Below, piece by piece: positions 1 to 8,383 of a stretch of 64,000 nucleotides of DNA (position 1 is the stretch's first letter; each line of letters begins with the position of its first letter). A program made the position numbers and the translations under genes. The notes below the pieces were generated by a model. That model had not been told where the DNA came from, made no database searches, and saw nothing but the letters and a program-made list of their open reading frames with translations. Origin of the DNA: JAQGMJ01 sp036498945 (GTDB lineage: Bacteria > Pseudomonadota > Gammaproteobacteria > Burkholderiales > JAEUOS01). The stretch is taken from contig DASYEQ010000150.1 in assembly GCA_036498945.1 (NCBI GenBank), forward strand, positions 1 through 64,000. Direction: 5' to 3'.

Positions 1-18
1 CCCAGTTTTCGTGGCTAT

Positions 19-471
19 CTACTTGGATTTCGGGGAAACCCACTGATGCTCTTGGTGGACGCATTTGGCATCAGCGTCGAAACGATCCGTTTTCAACACC
101 ACCTTGTGCTCGAGCCAATCACCCTGCTCATCCTGGATAAGTTGGACAATCCAGATGCCGCAGTGATTGATGCGCTTCACCTGGCCGAAATTCTCTCCAA
201 GATATTCCTCCTTTTCTACGTGAAAAAGATAGGTGTCCCGCAATAGATCGGCAGGTTCGCCGGGCGGCATGGCCTTATACACAAGCGCGTATGGATTTTG
301 GGGGCGAGTGCCTATCTTGTAAACGCGCAGTTGATCAAGGTGATAGCGCTCCAATTCAAATCGAATCGTTCCCGCGCATGCATGGTAAGCCGCTAGCAGA
401 AGAGTGGCTGATGCGGCAAGAACCGTGAACCGTTTGATTTTTTCTTGCACGATGATTGCGCTCTTCACCAA
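19..471 (-). CDS. Unknown exported protein, 150 aa
   Basis: I do not recognise this protein. Residues about 13-33 form a basic then hydrophobic stretch ending in A-C-A-G, which looks like a signal peptide or membrane anchor. The rest is soluble, charged and aromatic-rich with one internal cysteine (NHCGIW). Its start overlaps the end of the upstream gene by 7 nt, so the two are probably translated together. Base composition is about 50% GC, clearly below the neighbouring metabolic genes, which suggests acquired DNA. An exported partner or lysis-inhibitor-like role is possible but nothing shows it. Confidence 0.6.
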   Translation of the reverse strand: MVKSAIIVQEKIKRFTVLAASATLLLAAYHACAGTIRFELERYHLDQLRVYKIGTRPQNPYALVYKAMPPGEPADLLRDTYLFHVEKEEYLGENFGQVKRINHCGIWIVQLIQDEQGDWLEHKVVLKTDRFDADAKCVHQEHQWVSPKSK

Positions 472-785
472 GACTGAGGGGCGTGGCTCAAATACTTTTT
501 TCTGAAACTTTGCGTCAGAAAATTATAAACATCGACTACGGCTTGGTCGCTAAGCGAAAGAATCGCGCTGGCCAATTCTTCTTCTGGCATCGGCTTGCCG
601 GACTCGCGCTCAATGTCGCCACGGACGGTATCGAACGACTCGTAGTCGTCTGCCAAGAAATCCGGAACTTCCATTTGAAACGCTGTTGGCGGCATGCCTG
701 CTCCCCATGCATTGAGCGCAAATTGAAGGCGCGTGTCTCGAACGATTTTTAGAAGTCTCGCATCAACAAAATTATATCGAGCCAA
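465..785 (-). CDS. Unknown small acidic protein, 106 aa
   Basis: I do not recognise this cytoplasmic-looking protein of about 106 residues. It is acidic in the middle (PDFLADDYESFD) and predicted mainly helical towards the C-terminus. The only start available after the last in-frame stop is TTG at 785; a GGAGG lies too far upstream to be convincing and AAGGG sits too close, so the start is uncertain. It overlaps the following exported-protein gene and shares its lower GC. Size, pairing and composition resemble small effector/immunity-type gene pairs, but no family motif supports that. Confidence 0.5.
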   Translation of the reverse strand: MARYNFVDARLLKIVRDTRLQFALNAWGAGMPPTAFQMEVPDFLADDYESFDTVRGDIERESGKPMPEEELASAILSLSDQAVVDVYNFLTQSFRKKYLSHAPQSW

Positions 786-826
786 GCCCTTCTTATTCGA
801 CCCTCCGATTCCTTAACCGCCGCGTG

Positions 827-2287
827 TCAAAGGATGCGCGCCGCAATCAACAGCGCGCAGCACATCAGCACGACGACAATCGCGGCGACGAACGGCAGCA
901 TGGCGCGGTAGACCTCGCCTTCCCTGCCCGGCGCGTCGCCGACGCTGCAGACGATCGACATGCGCACCGGGGACACCATGTTCAGCGCCAGCCCGGAGAC
1001 GTGCTGTAGCGCGATGACGGCGGCGAGGTTGAGGCCGGCTTCGGTGGCGAGGCTGACCTGCGACGACATGAACAGGCCGTTGGCCGCGGTGCCGCTGTTG
1101 GCGAGGGCGCCGAACACGCCGGAGACCAGGGGAATCACCAGCTCGGACCAGCGGCCGAAGTTCTCGAAGAGGCCACGCGCCAGCGCGGCGGCGATGCCGG
1201 AGGCGGAAAGCAGTTCGGCCATCATCGAGAAGGCGAGGATGGTGAAGACGGCGACGTGGCCGGTGCGCCAGGCGGCGCTGAACTCGGCGGGCAAGGAGGC
1301 GGCCTGCCCGCGCAACAGGCTGGTGAGCAGGGCGCCGATGATCAGCCAGCTTCCCGCGTGAAACCAGGGTGACCATCCGGGTGCGCCGGCAAAAGGCGCC
1401 ATGCGGCCGGTGTGCTCGAGAAACGTCTTCAGCTCAGGCGACAGGCGGGTAATCACCAGCCAGGCGATCAGGGCGGCGAAGGGCAGGGTGCGCACGGCCA
1501 CCCGCTTGAGTTCCTCGCGGTCCGGCCGCTCGTCGAGAAAGTAGCGTAGCGCGATGATCGGGCCATACGCCGCCAGCATCGCCACTTCGGGGCCGAGGAT
1601 GGCGGTGGCGCCGATCACCAGGGCCAGGCTGGCCGCCAGCCACAGCGCCTCGCTGAGCTTGTCGCCCCAGGTGCCGCCGATGCCTGCCCGCGCCGCCACC
1701 CGCCAGTACATCGGCAGCCACAGCACGTTGAAGGCGACCAGCAGGTAGCTGCCGTTGACCGCCAGCGCGGTGGCGTCGGCGCGGGCGTAGGCGGCGGCGA
1801 CGATGGCGCCGCTGCCCATGCCGCCCCAGAGGATCATGGTCTGGCTGAGCAGGCTGAACACCAGCAGTTGCAACGGCGGCACGCCCAGCCGGCGCACCAG
1901 CAGCATGGTGCCGATGATGCCGATGCCGAAACCGGTTGCCGATTCCGCGAACGGCCCCACCAGGAAGCATGCCGTAAACAGCAGGCGCCGGCGGATCTTC
2001 GCATCCGCCAGCGCGACCTCGCCCGTCTGCGCGGAATGCGGCGTGCCGAACGCGATGCGCCAGAACAGCAGGCCGCCGAGGATATAGGGCACCACCACGA
2101 AGCCGATCCAGCCGCCGCGCCATAGCGCGCTCCAGGCATCGGCCGGCGGGAAGGCATGCGGCGCCGTCGTCATCGCGACCACCACAGTGCTCACCAGGCC
2201 GAGCAGGGCCGCCTTGAGGGAGGAGATGCGGCCGCTGGCGATTGCCGCAATCACGAGCAGCGCGGGGAGAGTCCAGAACAAATACAT
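827..2287 (-). CDS. L-lactate/glycolate permease family (LctP-type) transporter
   Basis: This is a polytopic inner-membrane protein of 486 aa with about a dozen hydrophobic segments. The sequence matches the LctP family: an N-terminal membrane segment, an ATGFGIGIIGT stretch near residue 115, and a C-terminal block around residues 385-450 with ANSGTAANGLF and NMVSPVRMSIVCS. Family members import L-lactate, D-lactate or glycolate with protons. It is somewhat shorter than the usual 530-560 aa. No lactate dehydrogenase lies nearby; the divergent neighbour is an MmgE/PrpD protein, so the true substrate may be another short hydroxy- or keto-acid. Confidence 0.82.
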   Translation of the reverse strand: MYLFWTLPALLVIAAIASGRISSLKAALLGLVSTVVVAMTTAPHAFPPADAWSALWRGGWIGFVVVPYILGGLLFWRIAFGTPHSAQTGEVALADAKIRRRLLFTACFLVGPFAESATGFGIGIIGTMLLVRRLGVPPLQLLVFSLLSQTMILWGGMGSGAIVAAAYARADATALAVNGSYLLVAFNVLWLPMYWRVAARAGIGGTWGDKLSEALWLAASLALVIGATAILGPEVAMLAAYGPIIALRYFLDERPDREELKRVAVRTLPFAALIAWLVITRLSPELKTFLEHTGRMAPFAGAPGWSPWFHAGSWLIIGALLTSLLRGQAASLPAEFSAAWRTGHVAVFTILAFSMMAELLSASGIAAALARGLFENFGRWSELVIPLVSGVFGALANSGTAANGLFMSSQVSLATEAGLNLAAVIALQHVSGLALNMVSPVRMSIVCSVGDAPGREGEVYRAMLPFVAAIVVVLMCCALLIAARIL

Positions 2288-2631
2288 TAAGAGAGCCTGG
2301 CTTGAATATTTTTTCCGGCGTGCCGGTCCTGCGCTTCCCCTTCGCGCGCGGATGCAGCGCTATTCGCGCCTGTCATCAGGTTGGCCATCATGCCGCGCGT
2401 CTCCCATGAAGTTTTTTTAATGCGCCAAATCGCGTTGGGGCCGAATCTCTTTATGCTAGCATCGCCAGCCTTGTTTCGAGGCGAAGCGGTGGCGATTCTT
2501 CTCTCGGCGCCGCTGTGTTAAGCCGGAGCAAGGCATTGCGTTCCCGCTGGCACATCCGACAGAAGCCGCGCCTCCTTCCTGCCTAATACATCCTATTCGC
2601 TCCGCGGCATCCGTCGGAGCCAAGGACCATC
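2288..2631. other. Divergent intergenic region, no gene seen
   Basis: This 344-bp stretch separates the divergent permease and MmgE/PrpD genes and must hold both promoters. A TATGCT hexamer at 2452-2457 could be a -10 box for the plus-strand gene, but no good -35 lies 16-18 nt before it. A purine-rich AAGGA lies just before the MmgE start. I see no open frame, tRNA or strong hairpin. Confidence 0.5.
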
Positions 2632-4008
2632 ATGCCCGCCACCACGATTGCCGAACAACTTGCCGCCTATGCGGCGACCCTGCGCTACGAAGACATTCCG
2701 GCGGAAGTGGTGCACCGGGCCAAGGCGCTGATCGTCGATACGATCGGCTGCGGCATCGGCGGGCGCGTGGGCGAGGCGCCGAAGATCGTGCTGGACCTGG
2801 CGCTGGAAATCACCAGCAAGTCGCCCGCGACCATTCTCGGCACCGACAAGCAGACCAGCATGGAAATGGCGGCGTTCGCGAATGACGCGATGATCCGCTT
2901 CCTCGACTACAACGACGGCTACACCAGCCTGACCTCGGGGCACCCGAGCGACAGCATCGGCGCGCTGCTGGTGGCGGCGGAAGCCGCGCATGCGGACGGG
3001 CGCGCGCTGATCACCGCCACCGTGGCCGCCTACGAAATCTATTGCCGCCTCAGCGATACCGCGCACCTGAAGCAACTGGGCTGGGACCACGCGATTCCCG
3101 GCGGCATCGCCAGCGCGCTGGGCGCAGCGCGCCTGCTGGGGCTGACCCAGGCGCAGATGGTGGAGGCGGTCAACATCTTCGTTTCCTCCAACAACGTGCT
3201 GTTCCAGGTGCGCATCGGCAATGTGTCGATGTGGAAGGGCTGCGCGTATGCCTATGCGGACAAGAACGCGATCTTCGCGGTGCAGCTGGCGCAGCGCGGC
3301 ATGACCGGGCCGTCGCCGATTTTCGAGGGCAAGGGCGGCTACTTTGTCGGCGTCAGCCGCGAGCCATTTGCCCTGGCGCCGTTTGGCGGCCGCGGCGGCT
3401 CGTTCAAGATCATGGAATGCCTGATGAAGCGTTACCCGCTGGGCCAGTATTCGCAGACCATCGTCGATGCGGCGCTGCAGTTGCACGCGCGCCTCGGCAA
3501 TATCGACGACGTGGCGGAGGTGGAAATCCTCACGCTGGAGCCGGCGATCACCATCATGGCGGGCGACCCTGACAAGTGGCACCCGGTCAACCGCGAATCG
3601 GCCGACCACAGCATGCCCTACGTCACCGCCATCGCGCTGACCTACGGCAAGATCGATGAACACCATTTCGAGCCGCCGTATCTGACCGACAAGAAGCTGC
3701 TCGGCCTGGTGAGCCGCGTCAAGGTGATCGAATCCGAAGAAGCCAACAGCCGCGCGCCGGAAGCCATGCTGTGCGACGTCAACCTCACTTTCAAGGACGG
3801 GCGCCGCGACACCGCGCGGGTGGAATATCACCGCGGCCATTGGCGCAATCCGATGTCGGATGAAGAAGTGAGCACCAAGTTCCACGAACTGGCGGATGCG
3901 TATCTGACGCAACCCCGAGCCAAGGCGTTGGCGGACGCGCTGTGGAAGCTGGAAGACATGCAGGACACCGCGCGCATCTACGAGATGGCGCGGATCGGCA
4001 AGGCGTAA
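2632..4008 (+). CDS. MmgE/PrpD family protein
   Basis: The 458-aa product belongs to the MmgE/PrpD family, which includes 2-methylcitrate dehydratase and cis-aconitate decarboxylase. The family signatures are the N-terminal helix pattern ending in VDTIGCGIGG (residues about 34-44) and the LDYNDGY...SGHPSDSIGALL segment around residues 87-110. Length is normal. None of the methylcitrate-cycle partners (prpB, prpC, acnD) is adjacent, so methylcitrate dehydration is not supported by context; the gene sits between a LctP-type permease and a UbiD decarboxylase. AAGGA five to six bases before the ATG supports the start. The substrate is unknown. Confidence 0.85.
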   Translation: MPATTIAEQLAAYAATLRYEDIPAEVVHRAKALIVDTIGCGIGGRVGEAPKIVLDLALEITSKSPATILGTDKQTSMEMAAFANDAMIRFLDYNDGYTSLTSGHPSDSIGALLVAAEAAHADGRALITATVAAYEIYCRLSDTAHLKQLGWDHAIPGGIASALGAARLLGLTQAQMVEAVNIFVSSNNVLFQVRIGNVSMWKGCAYAYADKNAIFAVQLAQRGMTGPSPIFEGKGGYFVGVSREPFALAPFGGRGGSFKIMECLMKRYPLGQYSQTIVDAALQLHARLGNIDDVAEVEILTLEPAITIMAGDPDKWHPVNRESADHSMPYVTAIALTYGKIDEHHFEPPYLTDKKLLGLVSRVKVIESEEANSRAPEAMLCDVNLTFKDGRRDTARVEYHRGHWRNPMSDEEVSTKFHELADAYLTQPRAKALADALWKLEDMQDTARIYEMARIGKA

Positions 4009-4043
4009 GCGGCGTTGCCGCAGTTATTGCGAGCCAGGTCTCT

Positions 4044-4415
4044 TTAATTCGCCAGAACCAGTCCGATGGTGATGGCGACGATCAGCGCCCAGGCGGCAAT
4101 CTGCTTGAGCCGCTCCAGGCCTTGGGCGGCGGCGACGAGTGGAATGTGTTGCAGGAGATATATTTCTGCCGCCACGTATGCCGAAATCAGCAGTGGCAGG
4201 AGGAAGGCTCCTGCACGAGTGGCAGACAGCATAAACGCCAGATAAAGGGCCGGGTATTCGACCAGTGAAGCGGCGCTGCGCATCCACCAATTTTCATACG
4301 ACTTCCGGTGGCACCAGGAACATTCGCATGGCCCCCAGGTCCCGGAAGTCCATTTCTGGAAACGCGTGATCCCGCGAGCGCCGCAGTGTGGGCATGCAAA
4401 TCGGTCGTTGACCAT
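4044..4415 (-). CDS. Small zinc-ribbon membrane protein, 123 aa
   Basis: The start at 4415 is preceded by AAGGGG. The N-terminus carries CPHC near residue 8 and C-E-C-S-W-C near residue 30, a pattern like a zinc ribbon. Two hydrophobic segments follow (about 53-88 and 107-122). Nothing catalytic is visible. It lies downstream of the UbiD gene on the same strand with a gap of about 107 bp. A membrane-anchored metal-binding or structural role is all that can be inferred. Confidence 0.68.
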   Translation of the reverse strand: MVNDRFACPHCGARGITRFQKWTSGTWGPCECSWCHRKSYENWWMRSAASLVEYPALYLAFMLSATRAGAFLLPLLISAYVAAEIYLLQHIPLVAAAQGLERLKQIAAWALIVAITIGLVLAN

Positions 4416-4522
4416 TTTCCCCTTGTTACCTGGGCGCGGCGCGTCAGCTTCGGTCCGTTGATCCGGAGGGCGGTGCCGAAAAAATCGGCGCCGGCGCCCC
4501 TGATCGCAAAAAACATCTCGGC

Positions 4523-6145
4523 TCAATCCTCGACCGTGCGTGCCGGGGTCTCCGGCGTCAGGCCGCCCTTGCGCCGCGCGAAGGTCTCCTCGCCGTTGAG
4601 GTGCCACTGGCCGTCGACCGCGTTCTTGGCGAACCGCTCCCACACTTCGCTCCAGTCGCCCAGCGAATAGCCGTGCCAGGGATGATGGACGGTGGGGGCG
4701 GGCAGGCCCATCTCTTTCCACAATTGCAGGGCGCGCTCCATGTAGGGCTCGGCGGGCAGCGCGAGCGGGGCCATCGGGTTCTTCAGCGTTGCGTCGATCA
4801 GCAGGCTGGAGTCCATCGTGCGGGCGCCGGATTTCGGGGCGTGGCCGGTGGAGCGGTAGGGCTCGACCAGGATGTCTTCCGACGGGTTGCAGCGGTAGGC
4901 GAGCGACCACAGGATGGCGTCGGTATTGACCGGGTCGATGTCGCGGCTGACGGCGACGATGAACTTGCCGCTGTCGGCGCGCATGTAGGCGGCGCCGCGC
5001 ATGCCGCGCCAGACTTCGGTGCGCGGCGTGTTGTCGTCGAACTGCACGAAGATGATCGGCCGCAGGTTGGAGAGCGCTTCGTGCATCACCACCCGCAGCA
5101 CGCTCTTGAGCGACAACTGGTCGCGCAGGTGCTGCAGGTACATCGGCTCGTACGCCACCTTCTTGATCACGCTCGATTCGGAGGGCGCGACCTGGCTGAT
5201 GATGGAGGTGAACACCGGGGCGCGCTTGCGCGTGATGGCGGTCACCTGCATCGACATGTTGAAATCCTCCAGCGCGACGTAGCCGTTGCTCTCGCCGAAG
5301 GGGCCTTCCGGTTCCAGCAGGTCGGTATCGATCAGGCCTTCGATCACGATCTCGGCATCCGCCGGTACGTCGAGGTCGATGGTGACGGCCTTGACCACGC
5401 GCACCGGCGCGCCCGCCACGCCGCCGGCGACGCTCAGCTCGTCCTGCCCGATTTCCAGCTTCATCGGCCCGGTGTAGACCACCACCGGCGCGGCGCCGAT
5501 GACGATCGCGCAAGGCATCTTCTCCTTGCGGTCGCGGTATTTCCTCCAGTGCAGGTAGCCGCCGGCGCCGCCCAGGCGCGCGGCCATGCGCACGCCCATG
5601 CGGTCGGTGGCCTTGAGCGCGGCGCGATAGGTGCCGGCGTTTTGCCCCCCGGTCTCGGGGTCGCGCGTGATGCACAGCGTCGCGGTCAGGTAGGGCGCGG
5701 CGTCGTAGCCGGGCGTGGAGATCGGCACCGGCAGCGCGGCCAGGCCGCCGCCGGCGGCGCGCAACTCGTCGCCCTTGATCACCACCTCCTGGCAGGGGGC
5801 AGGCGTGGTGATGCGCACCGGCGGCACCGGGTTGGCGATCGCGTGCACCCAGGCCGCGCCGATCTCTTCCACCGGCCGGCCCATGCCGATGCCGTAGATC
5901 TTCGGCGAGGCCGAGAGCGCGCCCACCACCACCGGCATGTCGTAGCGCCGGCCGTGCGAATCCACCACGTTGGTGAACAGGAAGGCGCGCCGCTCTTCCT
6001 CGGGAATGCCGCCGAGGAACTGGCAGCGGACGAAGGGATGCAGCTCGGTGTCCTTGTTGATCGGCCGATCGACGCGGAACAGCAGGCCTTGCGCTTCAAG
6101 CTCGGCCAGATGCGCCTGCAGGTCGGTGCTGGGCGGCTTGGGCAT
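4523..6145 (-). CDS. UbiD family (prenyl-FMN) decarboxylase
   Basis: The 540-aa protein belongs to the UbiD/ferulic-acid-decarboxylase family, which uses prenylated FMN for reversible decarboxylation of aromatic or alpha,beta-unsaturated acids. Visible family features include an N-terminal domain with FTNVVDSHGRRYDMPVVVG, the central GESNGYVALEDFN segment, and the C-terminal AVSRDIDP...LAYRCNPSEDI region. I chose the ATG at 6145 because homologues begin near MPKPP; an upstream in-frame ATG adds 42 unlikely residues. No ubiX-type prenyltransferase gene is in the window, so cofactor must be made elsewhere. Its neighbours (MmgE/PrpD, flavin reductase, molybdenum hydroxylase) fit catabolism rather than ubiquinone synthesis. 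Confidence 0.87.
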   Translation of the reverse strand: MPKPPSTDLQAHLAELEAQGLLFRVDRPINKDTELHPFVRCQFLGGIPEEERRAFLFTNVVDSHGRRYDMPVVVGALSASPKIYGIGMGRPVEEIGAAWVHAIANPVPPVRITTPAPCQEVVIKGDELRAAGGGLAALPVPISTPGYDAAPYLTATLCITRDPETGGQNAGTYRAALKATDRMGVRMAARLGGAGGYLHWRKYRDRKEKMPCAIVIGAAPVVVYTGPMKLEIGQDELSVAGGVAGAPVRVVKAVTIDLDVPADAEIVIEGLIDTDLLEPEGPFGESNGYVALEDFNMSMQVTAITRKRAPVFTSIISQVAPSESSVIKKVAYEPMYLQHLRDQLSLKSVLRVVMHEALSNLRPIIFVQFDDNTPRTEVWRGMRGAAYMRADSGKFIVAVSRDIDPVNTDAILWSLAYRCNPSEDILVEPYRSTGHAPKSGARTMDSSLLIDATLKNPMAPLALPAEPYMERALQLWKEMGLPAPTVHHPWHGYSLGDWSEVWERFAKNAVDGQWHLNGEETFARRKGGLTPETPARTVED

Positions 6146-6322
6146 TGTTGCTTTTGTATTCAAGGTGGAGTGCTCCGGTGGCGTTCGACGAACAGAAGAA
6201 ACGATGGGCGGCAGTGTAAGTTTTTTGCGGCCTTGTGAGGGCCTCCGGTTTCGTATCGGCGCGATCAGCAATCGGTGTCAGGCCACTCTATGGAAGGCGT
6301 TTATTTCGCGCCCGGATGGCGC

Positions 6323-7702
6323 TCAATCCAGCGGTTTGAGATTCCCCAGCAGCGTGGGAATCAGTTCCGACACCGTCGGATGAATATGCACCGCGCGCTG
6401 GATGACCGTATACGGCGCGCCGGCGTACATCACGTCCATGATGCAGTGAACCGCCTCGTCGCCTTCGATGCCCAGGAGCGCCGCGCCGAGGATTTTCCCG
6501 CTCTCGGCGTGGACCAGCACTTTCATGAAACCCTGGGTCTCGCCGCGCTCGTGGGCACGGCCGACGCGGCTCATGTTCATTCGGCCCACCAGCGCCGGGA
6601 TGTTGCTGGCGCGCACCTCCGCCTCGGTCATGCCGACGCGGCCCAGCGGCGGGTCGATGAACAGGGCGTAGGCGGGGATGCGGTCGCTGACGCGGCGCGG
6701 GTCGTGATCGAGCAGGTTGGCGGCGACGATTTCGTAGTCGTTGTAGGAGGTGTGGGTGAAGGCGCCGCGGCCGTTCACATCCCCGAGGGCCCAGACGCCG
6801 GGCACGCTGGTTTGCAATTCATCGTCCACCACGATGTAGCCGCGCGTATCCAGCTTGATGCCGGCTTTGTCGCAGCCGAGATCGCCGGTGTTGGGCACGC
6901 GGCCGACGGCCAGCAGCAGGTGGGACGCGGCGATGGTCTGCGCGCCTTGCGCAGTCGTGCAGGAGAGCGCGAGGCCGGCGCCGTTTTTCGCCAGTTGCAG
7001 CTGGTCGGCGCCGGTGTGCACCTTGACGCCTTCGCGTTCGAGGATGCGCTGCACTTCCTGCGAGACTTCGGCATCTTCGCGCGCGATCAGGCGCGGGCCG
7101 TGCTCGATCACGGTCACCTCGGAACCAAAGCGCCGGTACATCTGCGCGAATTCCAGGCCGATGTAGCTGCCGCCGATGATCAGCAGGTGTTCGGGCAGGA
7201 AATCCACTTCCATCATGCCGGTGTTGGTCAGGTAGGGCACCTGGTCCAGGCCGGGAATGCCGGGCGCCGAGGCGCGGCCGCCGGTGTCGATGAAAATCCA
7301 CGGCGCTTCCAGGGTCTCGCTGTTGACCTCCACCGCATGCGGGCCGGAGAAGCGCGCGTGGCCTTCGATCACCGTGAGGTTTTTCGTGCCCTTGAGCCAG
7401 TGTTCCACGCCCTGGTTCGACTCCGCCACCACCGCATCCTTGCGCGCCTTCACCCGCGCCATGTCGACACGGATTGTCCCGTCTATGCACACGCCATAGT
7501 CGCCGGCGTGGCGCGCGACCCAGGCGGCGCGGGCGCTGGCGATCAGGGTCTTGGTCGGAATGCAGCCGACGTTGACGCAGGTACCGCCGTAGAGCTTGCG
7601 TTCGATGATGGCGGTGCGTCTGCCGGCCGCGGCCAGGCGTACTGCCAGGGAGGGACCGGACTGGCCGGTGCCGATGACGATGGCGTCGTACTTATGCGTC
7701 AT
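6323..7702 (-). CDS. FAD-dependent pyridine nucleotide-disulfide oxidoreductase (mercuric-reductase-like)
   Basis: This 459-aa class I flavoprotein reductase has an N-terminal FAD-binding G-T-G-Q-S-G (residues 11-16) and the redox-active GGTCVNVGCIPTKT (Cys42, Cys47). A second nucleotide-binding GGSYIGLEFAQ lies mid-protein, then the FAD motif WALGDVNG and a C-terminal dimerisation domain with HIHPTVSE supplying the catalytic His-Glu. It resembles mercuric-reductase and lipoamide-dehydrogenase relatives, but it lacks an N-terminal heavy-metal domain and a C-terminal cysteine pair, so mercury reduction is unlikely. No mer or pyruvate-dehydrogenase genes are nearby. It is divergent from the molybdenum hydroxylase operon. 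Confidence 0.85.
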   Translation of the reverse strand: MTHKYDAIVIGTGQSGPSLAVRLAAAGRRTAIIERKLYGGTCVNVGCIPTKTLIASARAAWVARHAGDYGVCIDGTIRVDMARVKARKDAVVAESNQGVEHWLKGTKNLTVIEGHARFSGPHAVEVNSETLEAPWIFIDTGGRASAPGIPGLDQVPYLTNTGMMEVDFLPEHLLIIGGSYIGLEFAQMYRRFGSEVTVIEHGPRLIAREDAEVSQEVQRILEREGVKVHTGADQLQLAKNGAGLALSCTTAQGAQTIAASHLLLAVGRVPNTGDLGCDKAGIKLDTRGYIVVDDELQTSVPGVWALGDVNGRGAFTHTSYNDYEIVAANLLDHDPRRVSDRIPAYALFIDPPLGRVGMTEAEVRASNIPALVGRMNMSRVGRAHERGETQGFMKVLVHAESGKILGAALLGIEGDEAVHCIMDVMYAGAPYTVIQRAVHIHPTVSELIPTLLGNLKPLD

Positions 7703-7727
7703 GTGCCGCTCCTTGCGATTTCCGTGC

Positions 7728-7756
7728 TTGACGCCCGTTCAGCCGGGTGCAATGCT
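7728..7756 (+). promoter_or_regulatory. Possible sigma-70 promoter of the Mo-hydroxylase operon
   Basis: TTGACG (7728-7733) is followed after 17 nt by AATGCT (7751-7756). The -35 is good and the -10 is weak. It lies about 85 nt upstream of the Fe-S subunit start. Confidence 0.35.
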
Positions 7757-7839
7757 TGCGCGGCAGTCGAAAGCCGGCGCGCCACGGGAAGTGCGCGCGC
7801 CCCAAGAATACAACGCAAGACGACTCGATGGAGACCCTG

Positions 7840-8373
7840 ATGGCGAAGCTCAATATCAACGGCAAGACCTATACCGTCAACGCCGAACCCGACACTCCCC
7901 TGCTCTGGACCATACGCGAACACGTGGGGCTCACCGGCACCAAGTTCGGCTGCGGCATCGCCCAGTGCGGCGCCTGCTCGGTGCACATCAACGGCAAGGT
8001 GGTGCGTTCCTGCTCCTACCCGCTCTCTGCCGTTACGCCTGCCGACAAGATCACCACCATCGAGGGCCTGTCGAAAAATCGCAGCCACCCGGTGCAGGTC
8101 GCCTGGGCGGCGGTAGACGTTCCGCAATGCGGCTACTGTCAGTCCGGCCAGTTGATGGCCGCGGCGGCGTTATTGAAAAGCAACCCGCATCCGACCGACC
8201 AGGACATCGACGAGGCGATGACCAACATCTGTCGCTGCGGCACCTACCAGCGCATCCGCGCCGCCGTGCATATGGCGGCCGACCTGAATGCCTCTGCTGC
8301 CAAGAAAATGGCCGAGGAAACCGTCAACCACACCGCCGGCATGACGTTCGTCGATGCCTCGGCCAAAGCGTGA
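7840..8373 (+). CDS. (2Fe-2S) subunit of molybdenum hydroxylase, IorA-like
   Basis: The 177-aa protein carries two [2Fe-2S] clusters. The plant-type N-terminal cluster uses Cys38, Cys43, Cys46 and Cys58 (GCGIAQCGAC). The C-terminal helical cluster uses Cys97, Cys100, Cys131 and Cys133 (CGYCQSGQ, CRCGTYQRI). It passes electrons from the molybdenum centre of the partner encoded just downstream. GGAG six bases before the ATG at 7840 decides the start over an in-frame ATG at 7828. The last 30 residues extend slightly beyond the usual IorA end. Substrates in this family are N-heterocycles or aldehydes; the specific one is not shown. Confidence 0.9.
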   Translation: MAKLNINGKTYTVNAEPDTPLLWTIREHVGLTGTKFGCGIAQCGACSVHINGKVVRSCSYPLSAVTPADKITTIEGLSKNRSHPVQVAWAAVDVPQCGYCQSGQLMAAAALLKSNPHPTDQDIDEAMTNICRCGTYQRIRAAVHMAADLNASAAKKMAEETVNHTAGMTFVDASAKA

Positions 8374-8383
8374 GGGGGCGGAC

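Noticed and set aside
19..785. Toxin-antitoxin pair
   Set aside because: Overlap and small size suggest it, but one product is exported and neither has a known toxin or antitoxin motif.
2632..4008. Methylcitrate cycle gene prpD
   Set aside because: No prpB, prpC or acnD neighbour; the family is broad, so only MmgE/PrpD is claimed.
6323..7702. Mercuric reductase
   Set aside because: The redox motif fits, but there is no metal-binding N-terminal domain, no C-terminal cysteine pair and no mer gene nearby.
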